A stretch of DNA of 35,382 nt from a bacterium (lineage in GTDB: Bacteria > Chloroflexota > Anaerolineae > Epilineales > Epilineaceae). A model generated the notes under the pieces. That model worked only from the letters and a program-made list of their open reading frames with translations. It had not been told where the DNA came from and ran no database searches. The DNA lies in NCBI GenBank assembly GCA_003576755.1, contig QEVT01000031.1, positions 1 through 35,382 of the forward strand. The letters are read 5' to 3'. The translations under genes and the position numbers were made by a program. Of the stretch, positions 21,401 to 30,000 are shown piece after piece. How positions within the stretch are numbered: position 1 is the first letter of the stretch; each line of letters begins with the position of its first letter.

Positions 21401-23942
21401 GACCGACGGGGTCGCGGCGGCGGCGCTGCGGTACGCGCTCTCCGTCATGGAGCGTCCGGCCGCGGGAGACGAAGCACTCGGCTGGTGCTCCGCCGCCTTC
21501 TGCGCGTTGCTCGTCGGCAGCAACACCCAGACCTTCACGGTGCAAAACTCGGTCGCGGCCATCGTCGGCGGCGCCCTTCTCGCCAACCGGATGCTGCGAG
21601 AGCAGAACCTGTGGGACCGTGTCCGAATCGACGCCGTGCAGTTCGTCGAGATCTACGAGGACGTCGCCACGGTGGCCGCGACGACCGTCCGTGACATCCA
21701 CCAGCACCTGCGTGTCCATCTCGACATCTCGGAGCGCTTGCAGGCGGAACCCTATCTCGAGAGCCTGGACGGCGGCTTGCTGCGCCGCCCCGTCGCCATC
21801 TACGCCGACAACTGGTGGCGACGCCTGCAGGTGCGCGAGCGGACGGACTGCGTGGCTCCCGGCGCGGCCGCCGATGGCGACGCGCAGCTCGAGTTCACGT
21901 TGCTCACCGACCGGGCCGGCGCCGGCATGACGCTCCAGCCAGCACAACGGCGGCTCGTCGACCAGCTCATCGCCCGAACGGTCGGACGGTCGGACGACCT
22001 CGACGTGCCGGCGACCTTGTACGAGATGCTCCTTCCCAACGCCCTCAAGGAGCGGGCCTACGAGCTCGCCGGCCTCCAGCTCGTTCTGGATCCCGCAGCC
22101 GCGCGGTACCCCTGGGAGATGCTTGCCGAGCGCGGGCGCGACGGGCAGGCCATTCCCCTCGCCGCCAGGATGGGGATCGTCCGCCAGCTCACCACCGCAG
22201 CCTTCCAACCGCGGCTCCGCCCCCCGGCCGGGCGCAACGCGCTGGTGATCGGCGATCCCGATCTCGGCGCTCAGACCCGCTTCGCGCGACTGCCCGGCGC
22301 CGCCGTCGAGGCCAGGGAGGTTGCGGCGCTGCTGCGAACGTTCGGCTACGACGTCTTCGAGCTCGTCGGGACGGCAGCGAGCGCGGTCAGCATCGTCAAG
22401 GCGTTGTTCGCGCGCGACTACCGCATCGTGCACATAGCAGCCCACGGCGTGTTCGACCCCCTGCGGAAGGACCGTACCGGCGTCGTCATCGGCGCCGACG
22501 TATACCTCACCCCCGGCGAGATCGCCCAGATGCGCGTGATGCCGGAGCTGGTGTTCCTGAACTGCTGCCACTCCGGCACGACCGCCGCGGGACCGGACGA
22601 CGTGGAGCCGGCCGACACCACGGATGCCGGCGGCACGGGCGCCGCAAGCACGCAAGGCTCGGCAGCGCAGGGGCAGCCGCCGGCTGGCGCTGGCGGCGCG
22701 CCCGATCCCGCGACGTCCGCCTGGCATCACCTCGCGTCGAACGTGTCCGAGGCGTTGATCCACCAGGGGGTGAGCGCGGTGGTCGCGGCAGGCTGGGCCG
22801 TCAACGACGCCGCTGCGCTCGACTTCGCCCGCGAACTCTATCGGCACTTGACCGGCAACCGCCGCACCTTCGGCGACGCGGTGTTCCGGGCGCGCAAGCA
22901 CCTGTTCGAGCACGCGGCGCATCGCCGCACCAACACCTGGGGCGCCTACCAGTGCTATGGCGACCCGGCCTTCCGGCTGCGAGCGGGCGGCAACCCGCCG
23001 CCGCGCGAGCCCGCGCCAGCCGTGGCCCTGCACGAGGTGATCCGCGAGCTCGACGAGCTCGCCCGTCGCGGCGCCGCCGGGGACGACGACACCCGCCGGC
23101 ACAGCCTCGCCCGCGTCCGCCACCTCGCCACGTCCGGGCATCAAGCCTGGGCTCGGCACGGCAGGCTCCAGTACCGCCTGGCCAACGCCCTGGCCGAGCT
23201 CGGAGACCTCGAGGGGGCCGTCGCCAGCTACCGGCGGGCCCTAGAGACGTCGAGCGATGCCGAGGACGTCCCCATCCGGGCGGTGGAACAGCTCGCCAAC
23301 CTCGAGTCGCGCCTCGGGGAGCACCTGTGGCGCGAAGGCGGCCCCCGCGAGCAAAGCCTGAACCTCCTCGAGCAGGCGCGAACGCGGATGGAAGTGGTGC
23401 TGGCCATCCACCAAACCCCCGAACGCCTGGCGATCGCCGGCGCCACCGAGCGGCGGCTGGCCGCCATCCTCGACACGGCCGACGACGCTGCTGCGCGCGA
23501 GGCCGCGCTGCGTCGGGCCGCAGCGCACTACAAGGCAGCCTTCGAGGCCGGCGAAACCCCGTTGGAGCCGGACCCGTATCCCGCCCTGGCGTGGATCGAC
23601 CTCGCGTGCGTGCTGGGCGACGGCGAAACCAGCGGTCTCGAGAACCTTGCGCAGACGTGCCTCCAGCGCGCCCGCGAGCTCGCCGCCGCCGAGCCGAGCT
23701 ACTGGCACCGCGTCTACGTGCCGGATGCCGAGAAGAGCCTGGCGCTGGTGCGGGGGGACCTGCCCGCGCACGCGGCCGCGATCCGCACGAAATATGCCGC
23801 CACGTTCGCCCTCGGCGCGACCCTCCGCGAGCGCGACAGCACCGTCGGCTACCTGCGCTGGCTGGCGGCGATGCTGGAATGGCGCAGCCGCGACGCCGAC
23901 GCCGCCGCGCTGCGCGAGATCGCGGCGGCGCCCGATGGATGA
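18492..23942 (+). CDS. Giant alpha/beta-hydrolase x2 - CHAT protease - TPR protein
   Basis: 1816 residues. First hydrolase/lipase-like domain: HGTFSS at 197-202 and nucleophile elbow SHSRGG with S262. Second hydrolase-like domain near 515-760 has the partner sequences LVVPDVMASHL, PFATDWRRS and LGTPHAGMF, but its elbow is AHGAGGLVAR with glycine (G629) where serine should be. CHAT caspase-like protease: ALVIGDPDLG, EAREVAALLRTFGY, HIAAHGVF with H1318, and FLNCCHSG with C1359. A Gly/Ala-rich insert separates the catalytic cysteine from VSAVVAAGWAVND. The C-terminal ~300 residues are helical TPR-like (LQYRLANALAELGDLEGAVASYRRAL). Probably a protease whose target is engaged by the TPRs. Middle residues ~900-1250 are unassigned. 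Confidence 0.88.
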   Translation: MTTTLVVPGIAWQPPADDVDRQMLDRFGLKVTTRRAVRMGPAARGAADVVRIPDAPDDAVVELTYPDQTREWLRVDELRRRIGPSARGGESRAELVVPPALGVATTRGAFDLVLEGLKLFDIDPIGDWSKTTVVDMVDAFESKLFGQPAPGHPAQRAAESDCTPRLGLNRIDAAGRLEPVVGPLPAGAGQPYLILLHGTFSSTCGSFGRLMGSPEWAWLHERYGDRILGFDHYSLSQSPARNALDLAQSLPDGARLDLLSHSRGGVVGELLSLRELPPSALSHFEVAGRDGDIDDLRALLRVRAEKQLRVERFVRVAGPARGVWFIHRLDRYLSILLNLLELVPAFSAGPLFPFAKAVVLSLIRRSADPATVPGIEAIMPSSPFIDLVNQHGLGAEGRLAVVAGDAEGRGFAGRLKTLAVDGLLREINDLLVETRSMYGGLARAEDKAVFAFHRGPDVCHTTYFANDASRKSLCAWLAGRDQPPSSAFRALTPEAVAVAEAQRDRSRGRRTGAGGRAAPIGMVLVVPDVMASHLKDDRGRIWLDPARLREDGIEPLRLADDGEPGGIRPDGLFDTTYDRLIDALSGRFEVAPFATDWRRSIRAEGARLADEISRRLTSQALPLHVVAHGAGGLVARAVMADHPEAWSELGQRGGRLVMLGTPHAGMFQTLRLLTGEADIVRQVALLDPRRDDGRAAAMLRTLPGIVELVPHALTAAGAAAPAAAAAWWTEPAFQARLRAAAECHTALERAVDAARMVCVVGSADTTPAGLCEDHDGRLTTCDADGGDGWVTDDRAALPGVPVWRVPNAHGDMPRAESVVTGIAEILERGDGANLPQASLPTRGARRGFTPPAAVPLLFPTAPEMLAAATGGTPPGVPEADAFVLRLSVAHGSLEHARHPVLVGHYAGDSIAGPEAVIDRWLDGRLTRRHAMGLYPGAVGTADVLLAPGSKPPGCLVVGLGEVGGISPGLLTDGVAAAALRYALSVMERPAAGDEALGWCSAAFCALLVGSNTQTFTVQNSVAAIVGGALLANRMLREQNLWDRVRIDAVQFVEIYEDVATVAATTVRDIHQHLRVHLDISERLQAEPYLESLDGGLLRRPVAIYADNWWRRLQVRERTDCVAPGAAADGDAQLEFTLLTDRAGAGMTLQPAQRRLVDQLIARTVGRSDDLDVPATLYEMLLPNALKERAYELAGLQLVLDPAAARYPWEMLAERGRDGQAIPLAARMGIVRQLTTAAFQPRLRPPAGRNALVIGDPDLGAQTRFARLPGAAVEAREVAALLRTFGYDVFELVGTAASAVSIVKALFARDYRIVHIAAHGVFDPLRKDRTGVVIGADVYLTPGEIAQMRVMPELVFLNCCHSGTTAAGPDDVEPADTTDAGGTGAASTQGSAAQGQPPAGAGGAPDPATSAWHHLASNVSEALIHQGVSAVVAAGWAVNDAAALDFARELYRHLTGNRRTFGDAVFRARKHLFEHAAHRRTNTWGAYQCYGDPAFRLRAGGNPPPREPAPAVALHEVIRELDELARRGAAGDDDTRRHSLARVRHLATSGHQAWARHGRLQYRLANALAELGDLEGAVASYRRALETSSDAEDVPIRAVEQLANLESRLGEHLWREGGPREQSLNLLEQARTRMEVVLAIHQTPERLAIAGATERRLAAILDTADDAAAREAALRRAAAHYKAAFEAGETPLEPDPYPALAWIDLACVLGDGETSGLENLAQTCLQRARELAAAEPSYWHRVYVPDAEKSLALVRGDLPAHAAAIRTKYAATFALGATLRERDSTVGYLRWLAAMLEWRSRDADAAALREIAAAPDG

Positions 23943-23975
23943 CGCCGGCCGACACCCCGGATAGGACCGCCCCCC

Positions 23976-24260
23976 ATGACCTACCGCCCGCGCCCCCTCG
24001 ACACGTCGGACGTCGTGCTGCCGCCCGACCTCGCCGACCTCGTCGAGCGGCTGGCCGAGAACGTGCACGAGGTCTACGTCAGCCGGCGCCTGGCCGAAGG
24101 CTGGCGCCACGGGCCGCGCCGCGACGACGTGCGCCGCGAGAACCCGACGCTGGTGCCCTACGAGGCGCTGCCGGAATCCGAGAAGGCCTACGACCGCGCC
24201 ACCGTGACCGAGACGCTCAAGGCGATCGTGGCGCTGGGGTATCGGATCGAGAAGGGGTGA
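23976..24260 (+). CDS. RyR-domain small protein
   Basis: 94 residues, essentially one RyR (ryanodine receptor-type) domain: PRPLDTSDVVLPPDL at the start, then VHEVYVSRRLAEGW, GPRRDDVRRENPTLVPYEALPESEKAYDR and TLKAIVALGYRI. This tandem of EGW...GPxRDD...LVPYxxLPExEKxYDR is diagnostic. RyR domains in bacteria recur in conflict operons with TIR, SLOG and CHAT proteins and are proposed ligand sensors. It lies 33 bp after the CHAT gene, same strand, so is the last gene of the operon; a terminator follows. Confidence 0.9.
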   Translation: MTYRPRPLDTSDVVLPPDLADLVERLAENVHEVYVSRRLAEGWRHGPRRDDVRRENPTLVPYEALPESEKAYDRATVTETLKAIVALGYRIEKG

Positions 24261-24267
24261 TGGGGTT

Positions 24268-24316
24268 CGCGGGCGGCGGCGGCGCGTGCCCGTTCACGCG
24301 CCCGCCGCCGCCCGCG
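24268..24316. terminator. Bidirectional terminator between RyR and XRE genes
   Basis: CGCGGGCGGCGGCGGCGCGTG (24268-24288) pairs with 24295-24316, with one bulged base, around a 6-nt loop. It lies between two convergent genes and overlaps the last codons of the XRE gene. Confidence 0.6.
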
Positions 24317-24512
24317 GCCCGTCGTCCGCCTCGAAGATCGCCTCGATCGGCAGCCCGAAGAGACGGGCGATGCGAAACGCCAAGGGCAGGCTCGGGTCGT
24401 ACTTGCCGGTCTCGATGGCGTTGACCGTCTGCCGCGACACGTCGAGCGCATCGGCCAGGTGCGCCTGGGTCCAGTCGCGCTCGGCGCGCAGCACCTTCAG
24501 GCGGTTCTTCAC
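24294..24512 (-). CDS. Small XRE-family helix-turn-helix regulator
   Basis: 72 residues from a GTG start at 24512. KNRLKVLRAERDWTQAHLADALDVSRQTVNAIETGKYDPSLPLAFRIARLFGLPIEAIF is a textbook XRE/Cro-C1 domain (the IETGKYxPSLxLAFxIAxxFxxxIExIF subgroup). The start codon overlaps the stop of the upstream membrane protein (GTGA, 24509-24512), so translation is coupled. This subgroup usually sits beside a small multi-span membrane protein, as here, and probably represses its own operon through the palindrome at 25012-25029. Confidence 0.9.
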   Translation of the reverse strand: MKNRLKVLRAERDWTQAHLADALDVSRQTVNAIETGKYDPSLPLAFRIARLFGLPIEAIFEADDGPRAAAGA

Positions 24513-24946
24513 CGGTACCGCCGGGCGGCGACCGCCTGCCAGCCCGCCCAGACGACGAGCATCACGATGAGGGGGTCGTTGATGTCGAGGTCCGGGGCAC
24601 CGAGACGCTCGAACAGCCGGTACCCCATGCTGAACAGCACCCCCACGCCGAACCCCATCGCCAGCGCCTCGAGCTGCACGCGCTGCTGCAGCTCGTCGGC
24701 GGCGCGCAAGTAGCGCGTGTACGCGGCCAGCGCCGCGGCGCCGACGAGGGTCGGCACGATCGCGACCGCCAGGGCGGCGGCGCCGGGCAGCGACACGCCT
24801 CCCGCCAGCACGAACGTGGCCGCCACGAAGCTGACCGCCCAGGCCAGCGACCACCGGGCGAACCGCTGCAGGTTGCGAACGTCGCGCTCGGGCGCGTCGG
24901 CACATGCGCCCCACCCCCACCAGGGTCGCTTGGCTTGCGATGCCAT
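24509..24946 (-). CDS. Four-helix membrane protein paired with XRE regulator
   Basis: 145 residues from ATG 24946 with AAGGAGG at the ideal distance. Hydrophobic helices near 32-52, 57-75, 95-112 and 122-137. The segment RYLRAADELQQRVQLEALAMGFG is the conserved cytoplasmic loop seen in the membrane partners of XRE regulators. Function unknown; likely membrane-state sensor or stress protein. It is first in a two-gene operon. Confidence 0.8.
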   Translation of the reverse strand: MASQAKRPWWGWGACADAPERDVRNLQRFARWSLAWAVSFVAATFVLAGGVSLPGAAALAVAIVPTLVGAAALAAYTRYLRAADELQQRVQLEALAMGFGVGVLFSMGYRLFERLGAPDLDINDPLIVMLVVWAGWQAVAARRYR

Positions 24947-24988
24947 TGTCGTGCCTCCTTGTCGTTGTGTAAAGCATACTTGACGGCA

Positions 24989-25029
24989 AGGATACGCACT
25001 CGAAGGCGAGATGTCAAGAGGACTTGACA
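24989..25029 (-). promoter_or_regulatory. Promoter and palindromic operator of the membrane protein-XRE operon
   Basis: On the minus strand TTGACA (plus 25012-25017) is followed after 17 bp by TATCCT (24989-24994). The -35 is embedded in a perfect inverted repeat TGTCAAG-AGGA-CTTGACA (25012-25029), and a third half site CTTGAC lies near 24979-24984. A repressor bound here would block RNA polymerase directly. Confidence 0.6.
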
Positions 25030-25082
25030 AGGCCAGTCGCAACCTTGACTCTTGCCTCGAAGAAGATATGGACTTGTCGTAC

Positions 25083-25234
25083 GCGTTCAGCCACTCGTCA
25101 CCCCCCTGCCGAACGCATACGGGGGCAGGTTTCAAACCTGCCCCTACCGGGTCCGGGCCATTGTCGGCAGCATCCGGGGCGTCATCGGCGCATCTGCTCC
25201 GCCCGGCCCAACGCCGCCGACCTGGGCTGAACAG
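25083..25234. repeat. Dispersed palindromic repeat R1, copy B
   Basis: Nearly identical to 1101-1250 in the same orientation, with the palindromic core GGGGCAGGTTT-C-AAACCTGCCCC. It lies in the gene-free stretch between the XRE operon and Uma2. Confidence 0.8.
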
Positions 25235-25240
25235 TCCCAC

Positions 25241-25330
25241 GTCCCTCTCCCAGCATTGGGAGAGGGACCGGCTGAGCGCAGCTCAGCCAGGGTGAGGGCC
25301 CGGAGGGGCGCAGAGGAGCCGGCCCTCACC
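25241..25330. repeat. Cluster of three perfect hairpins
   Basis: GTCCCTCTCCCA (25241-25252) pairs with 25257-25268; GGCTGAGC (25270-25277) pairs with 25281-25288; GGTGAGGGCC (25291-25300) pairs with 25321-25330. This composite palindromic element follows R1 copy B directly and may also end transcription of the Uma2 gene. Confidence 0.65.
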
Positions 25331-25361
25331 CCCCGCCCCCCTGTACCCGTTCACCCACCCG

Positions 25362-26069
25362 TCACCCCCCCGCACGCCGTCGGTCCAGCTCGATCCGCAG
25401 CCGCGCCAGATCCGCCTCGGCCCGCTCCGCCCGCCGCCGTTCGAGGTCCAGCGCCCGCTCGGCCGCGGCCAAGGCTTCGGCCCGCTCGCTCGGCCGCGGA
25501 AACGGCTGGCCCGTCACTGGGTCCAACAACTCGAGTCGACCGTGGTCCAACCGCAAGCCCACAGCCAACCGTTCACTGCGCAGCGCACCGGATTCGTCCG
25601 GCGCCATCACCGCATACACCTCACCTTCCAACCGGAATCCCTGCAGCGGCGGGCGCAAGTACTCGCCCGCGGGGTCGTAGAGGTAGTACTCCGCCACCCT
25701 CAGCTCGGCATAGAGCGCCATCTTCGACAGCAGGTCCTCGCGGCGCGTCTTGCGACTGGTCACCTCGATCACCACTGCCGGCGGGACACCCTCGGACCAC
25801 AGCTTGTAGACGCGCCGCCGCGCTTTGGGCACGCCGAACACCACGAACACGTCCGGCGCCACCGAGGCGCGCGGGTTACCCTCCTCGTAGTACAGCAGCA
25901 GGTTCCCGGAGACGTACACGTCAGGCACATCGGCATAGCGCTGCTTCAGCAGGCCGATGAGCTCGACCATCTCGTCGCGATGCAGGTCGGTTTCCGCCAT
26001 CGGCTTGCCGTCGGATTCTGGGTAGTCGATCTCGACCTGGCCCGTGGCAAGCTCGTGGATCTTCGTCAT
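25362..26069 (-). CDS. Uma2 family (DUF820) nuclease-like protein
   Basis: 235 residues from ATG 26069. The PD-(D/E)XK-type core is visible: VSGNLLLYY, then SVAPDVFVVFGV with D73 and VPPAVVIEVTSRKTRREDLLSKMALYAELRVAEYYLYDP with E102. The C-terminal ~45 residues (SERAEALAAAERALDLERRRAE...) form a charged coiled coil usual in this family. Uma2 proteins are abundant in Chloroflexota and cyanobacteria; their biological role is unresolved and may be mobile-element or restriction related. It stands alone with about 224 bp upstream. Confidence 0.9.
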   Translation of the reverse strand: MTKIHELATGQVEIDYPESDGKPMAETDLHRDEMVELIGLLKQRYADVPDVYVSGNLLLYYEEGNPRASVAPDVFVVFGVPKARRRVYKLWSEGVPPAVVIEVTSRKTRREDLLSKMALYAELRVAEYYLYDPAGEYLRPPLQGFRLEGEVYAVMAPDESGALRSERLAVGLRLDHGRLELLDPVTGQPFPRPSERAEALAAAERALDLERRRAERAEADLARLRIELDRRRAGG

Positions 26070-26293
26070 GGCCACCTGCGCACCCTCCCGCCCGGGTCGC
26101 CTGCCGCCCGGCCCGCCAATTCTAGCACTCGCGCCGGACCCACGGATTCCCCCGCCACAACCATCGCGGCCAGCGTACCACGGCGTCCTATCAGCCGCAA
26201 CAGAGTGTACGACATCGCCAGGACACGCCTGCGACACACCCTTGCGCACGTTGCGTCCGTTACGCGCGCCGCCGTGGCTTGGCCGCCGCCCCC

Positions 26294-26962
26294 CTACACC
26301 GCCGCCACGCACGCCGGCCCGTCGTTGCGGACCGCGTTGACCAGCGGGCTGACCGCGTGCGCCGCCATGGCCGCGGCCGGGTACGGCTTGAGCAGCGCCA
26401 AGAGCGGTCCCGGCTGGTCGATGTCGGGGTCCAGCCAGTCCGCGAACGCCGCCGGCGGCAGGAACACCGGCATGCGGTCGTGGATCGGGCGGACGAGGTC
26501 GTTGGCCTCGGTCGTCAGGAGCGTGCACGACTCGACGACGTCGCCTTCCGGCCCCTCCCAATGCTCCCACAGCCCGGCGATGGCCAGCGGCGCGCCGTCC
26601 GCCGCATGGATGTAGAACGGCTGCTTGCGGCCGCCTTCGGCGCGCCACTCGTAGAACCCGCTGGCCGGCACCAGGCACCGCCGACGCTTGAAGGCCGACC
26701 GGAACGACGGCTTCTCGGCCACCGTCTCGGCCCGCGCGTTGATCAGCCGTGAGCCGATGGACGGGTCCTTGGCCCAGCTCGGGATGAGGCCCCAGCGCAC
26801 CAGCGCCAGCTCGCGGTGCCCGTCGTGCGGCGCTGTGCGGACCACCGCCACCGGCTGCGTCGGCGCGATGTTGTAGCGCGGCGGCAGCGCCGGCGCTTCC
26901 GGCAGGTCGAAGAGCGCGGCCAGCGCCTCGGGCGTGGCCGTCAGCGTGAAGCGTCCGCACAT
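26294..26962 (-). CDS. yedK: SOS response-associated peptidase (SRAP/HMCES, YedK-like)
   Basis: 222 residues, normal length. Starts MCGRF, so C2 becomes the N-terminal nucleophile after Met removal; it forms a thiazolidine crosslink with abasic sites in single-stranded DNA. Other active-site residues are in place: N75 in INARAET, E105 in GFYEW and H161 in RPIHDRMP. The family protects abasic sites during replication. No operon partner is obvious; the M6-like gene lies upstream on the same strand, ~98 bp away. Confidence 0.95.
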   Translation of the reverse strand: MCGRFTLTATPEALAALFDLPEAPALPPRYNIAPTQPVAVVRTAPHDGHRELALVRWGLIPSWAKDPSIGSRLINARAETVAEKPSFRSAFKRRRCLVPASGFYEWRAEGGRKQPFYIHAADGAPLAIAGLWEHWEGPEGDVVESCTLLTTEANDLVRPIHDRMPVFLPPAAFADWLDPDIDQPGPLLALLKPYPAAAMAAHAVSPLVNAVRNDGPACVAAV

Positions 26963-26987
26963 GGTGGACTCACTCCTCGGAACGCCG

Positions 26988-27011
26988 GTCCTCCTCGACG
27001 ACGAGGAGGAC
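26988..27011 (-). terminator. Possible terminator after the M6-like gene
   Basis: A 10-bp perfect stem (GTCCTCCTCG with CGAGGAGGAC) and 4-nt loop, lying between the M6-like stop (27061) and the yedK start (26962). It has no T-tract, so support is modest. The adjacent 27011-27055 is a GACGAC/GATGAC low-complexity run. Confidence 0.3.
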
Positions 27012-27060
27012 GATGGCCAGCACGACGACGATCACGACGATGACGACGACCACGGCCCGC

Positions 27061-30000
27061 TCACTCGGCGTTGCGCACGACCGGCAGCCACAGCACCGGG
27101 CGCGGCGCCACCGGCACGGCCAGCCGCCGCTCCCAGCGGTGCTCGCCGTCGTCGAAGCGCGCCACCCCCGTCACCTTTGCATCCGGCGGCAGCCATGCGT
27201 CGGCCGGGACCGTGACCGTGTGCGACCGCCGGGCCGACGCGCCCGGGGCCACCGGGACCACCGGCATCGCCGGCGCCTCGAAGAGCAGCCGGTCCATCAG
27301 CCACCCCTCGAGGGTCACCGTCACCGCGCGGGGCACGCTGCCGCGGTTGTGGATGTCGAGGTCGAAGCGCAGCGGGTGCCCGATCGTCGCCGTCGGCACG
27401 TCCGACGCCAGCGTGTAGTCGACCGCCGTGTTGCTCACCCGGACGGCGCCCCAACTGCCGTCGGCCGCCTGGCCGACGAGCTCGAGGCGCACACCGAGCT
27501 GGGCGTTGGCATCGCCGGGATTCCCGGTGCCCAGCACGTGGCCGCCGGCGTAGGCCGCGCCGTAGCGGTCCAGCGCCGGCCGTCCGTCGCCGCCGACCAC
27601 CCGCGTGCTGTACATCGCCCCGCCGACCGACGGCACGACGACGCTGGCGGTCGCGTCCCACGGCGCCGGCTGGCCGTCGGCGCCGAGCCGCATGCCCGGG
27701 GCGTGGCCGCGGGCGTCGTCGAAGCGCCGGACGCCGTCGCGCCCCTCGAACGCGTCGACGCCCGTCACCTCGCGGCTGTCGGGGTCGCGCACCTCCAGGC
27801 GGAAGTCCGGCTGGCGGGCCGTCGACAGCGCGGCGTCGAGGCTCTGGAGCTGGCCGCCGAGCGCGGCGCCGCCGGGACGTTCGCGCGGCGCGAAGAGCGG
27901 GTCCACGACCAACAGCGCGTACTTCGCGCCCCAGCTCGGCGGGTCGGCGAGCTGCGGCCGGATGGCGCCGGAGAACGGGTACTTGAGGTTGCGGTACATC
28001 ACGACGGCCCCCGGCAGGATCGCCGGGACCCGGTCGACGCGCCACTCGTCCTGGTCGTGGTAGCTCGTCTGGTACGCGCCGCGCAGCGACCGGTCCCAAC
28101 CCTCGTCGTTGCGCCACTCCACGAGGTAGTGGTGCGGGTGCCGCAGCGTGTACGGCACGGCCTGCCAGCCTTCGACCTGCCAGCCGCCCAGACCGGCGTC
28201 GAAGTCGTCCACCCGGAAGCGCAGGTCCTGGCCGAGCTCCTGGATGTGCAGCGCCGCGTCGTCGATCCACACCCCGGTGCCCGGGCCGCCGCGGTAGGTG
28301 ATGTAGCGCAGCCGCAGCCGGACCGCCTGCCCGCGCCAGCGCGAGAGGTCGAAGCGCAGGACGGTCGCGCCCGGGCCCGGGCCCGTCAGGCCCCACCCCT
28401 CGTTGAGGCCGAACGGGTTCTGGTCGCTGAAGTGGCCGTCGCGGTCGGGCAGCGTCCTGAAGTCCTCGCCCGGCGGCGCCGCCTCGACGAACAGGTAGCC
28501 CCAGTAGCGCGGGATGTTCCAGTACGCGCGGAGCCTGAGCTCCGGCCCGTCGCCCGCCGGCAGGCGGTCGAGGTCCAGCGTGCGCACCAGCGCGCGCGTC
28601 TCGCCGGCGTCGGGGCCGGTGTACGCGCCGCCGCCGGTGCCGGCGCGGTTGGGGACGTTCTCGACCTGGACCGGCAGGTCGACGCGCAGCCCCTCGTGGA
28701 TCGTCTGGCCGGCGAACGGCCCGTCCTGGACGGTGCCGCCGGCCGGCGTGCCGGCCTGGCCCAGGACGACGGTGCGCGGCGCCGTGGTGTAGGTGACCGC
28801 CGCCACGGGGTCCGCCCAGCCGCACGGCCGGCCGCGGCAGTCGGCCACGGAGCGGAACCACAGCGGCATGTTGACCGGCCGCGTGCCGCCGAGCTCGCCG
28901 CCCCAGATGCCGGCGGACATCGGCGCCCACCAGCCCACGGAGTTCTCGGCGTCGTTGGTGTACAGGTCGGGGAAGCCGAAGAAGCTGTGCCCGAACTCCT
29001 CGATCAGCACGCCGATGTCGCTGTCCTCGGGCATCAGCGTGAACGGTCCGAGGCGGATGTCGTCGGCGGGGGCGTCGGGCGTGCCGCCGTCGTGGATCAC
29101 GTGGCCGCCCTCGTGGTCGGGGTACGCCGCCACGTCGGTCGACCGCGACCAGATGGCGGCCTCGCCGTCGCTGCCGCCGCCGTATTCCTGCCCGCGCCCG
29201 GCGTGGATCACCCACAGGCTGTCGACGAAGCCGTCGCCGTCGGCGTCGAGGCGCCGCCAGAAGGCGTGCTCGGCGTAGGGGCCGCCCATGGCCTTGAGCG
29301 CCTCGGCGGCATCGACGGTCATGTCGCCGAGCGAGCCGAGCTGCTCGTCGGGGATGGCGCGCGGGCTGACGTTGGGGATGCAGACGTCGAGCCCGTAGTA
29401 CGCCTGCGGCCGGTCGAGCGCCACCCACGGCGCGACGGTGCCGGTGATGGTCACGCTGTGGTCGGACTGGGTCTCGAAGTAGCGCTCGACGGTGAGGCCG
29501 GAGATGTCGACGCCGCGGCCGCCGTTGACGTTGGGGTCTCCGGCGCGGATGGGCTCGGTGTAGCCGGTGCGCCCGAAGATCAATCGGGCGTAGTCCTCGG
29601 GCTCGGTGGATGGGTAGTAGACGGTCTGGTTGTCGATGCTGGCGCCGGGCGCGCCGCCGGGGTAGGGGATGGCGCCGTGCAGCGGCCCGCTGAACATCCC
29701 GGTGGTGGTGATGCACGCGGTGCGGTCGGGCGTGTGCACGCGGTAGTGCAGCAGGGAATGGCCGGCGAACTCGACCGGCAGCACGAGGATGGTGGCGGTG
29801 ACGGGCACGGGGCCGGCGGCGGGAGCCTGGGCGGGCGCGCGCCCGGATCCGTCGGTGCGCGCCAGGACCGCCCGTTCGTGGGCCAGGGCGCGCGCCTCGG
29901 CGCGGGCGGGCCCGGGCAACGGGGGCAGGGCGGCGTAGGCGGGTGCCGGGCGGCGGTCGACGTCGTCGGCGGACACGGCCTCGCCTGTCGTGTCGGCGCC

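Noticed and set aside
18363-23159. Very long open frame on the minus strand opposite the CHAT gene
   Set aside because: It is a shadow of high-GC codon use: no domain is recognisable, composition is Arg/Gly/Ala-rich, and the plus frame holds clear hydrolase and CHAT motifs.
26934-27215. Acidic Asp-rich plus-strand ORF near 27000
   Set aside because: It arises from a GACGAC/GATGAC low-complexity run between two minus-strand genes and has no other support.
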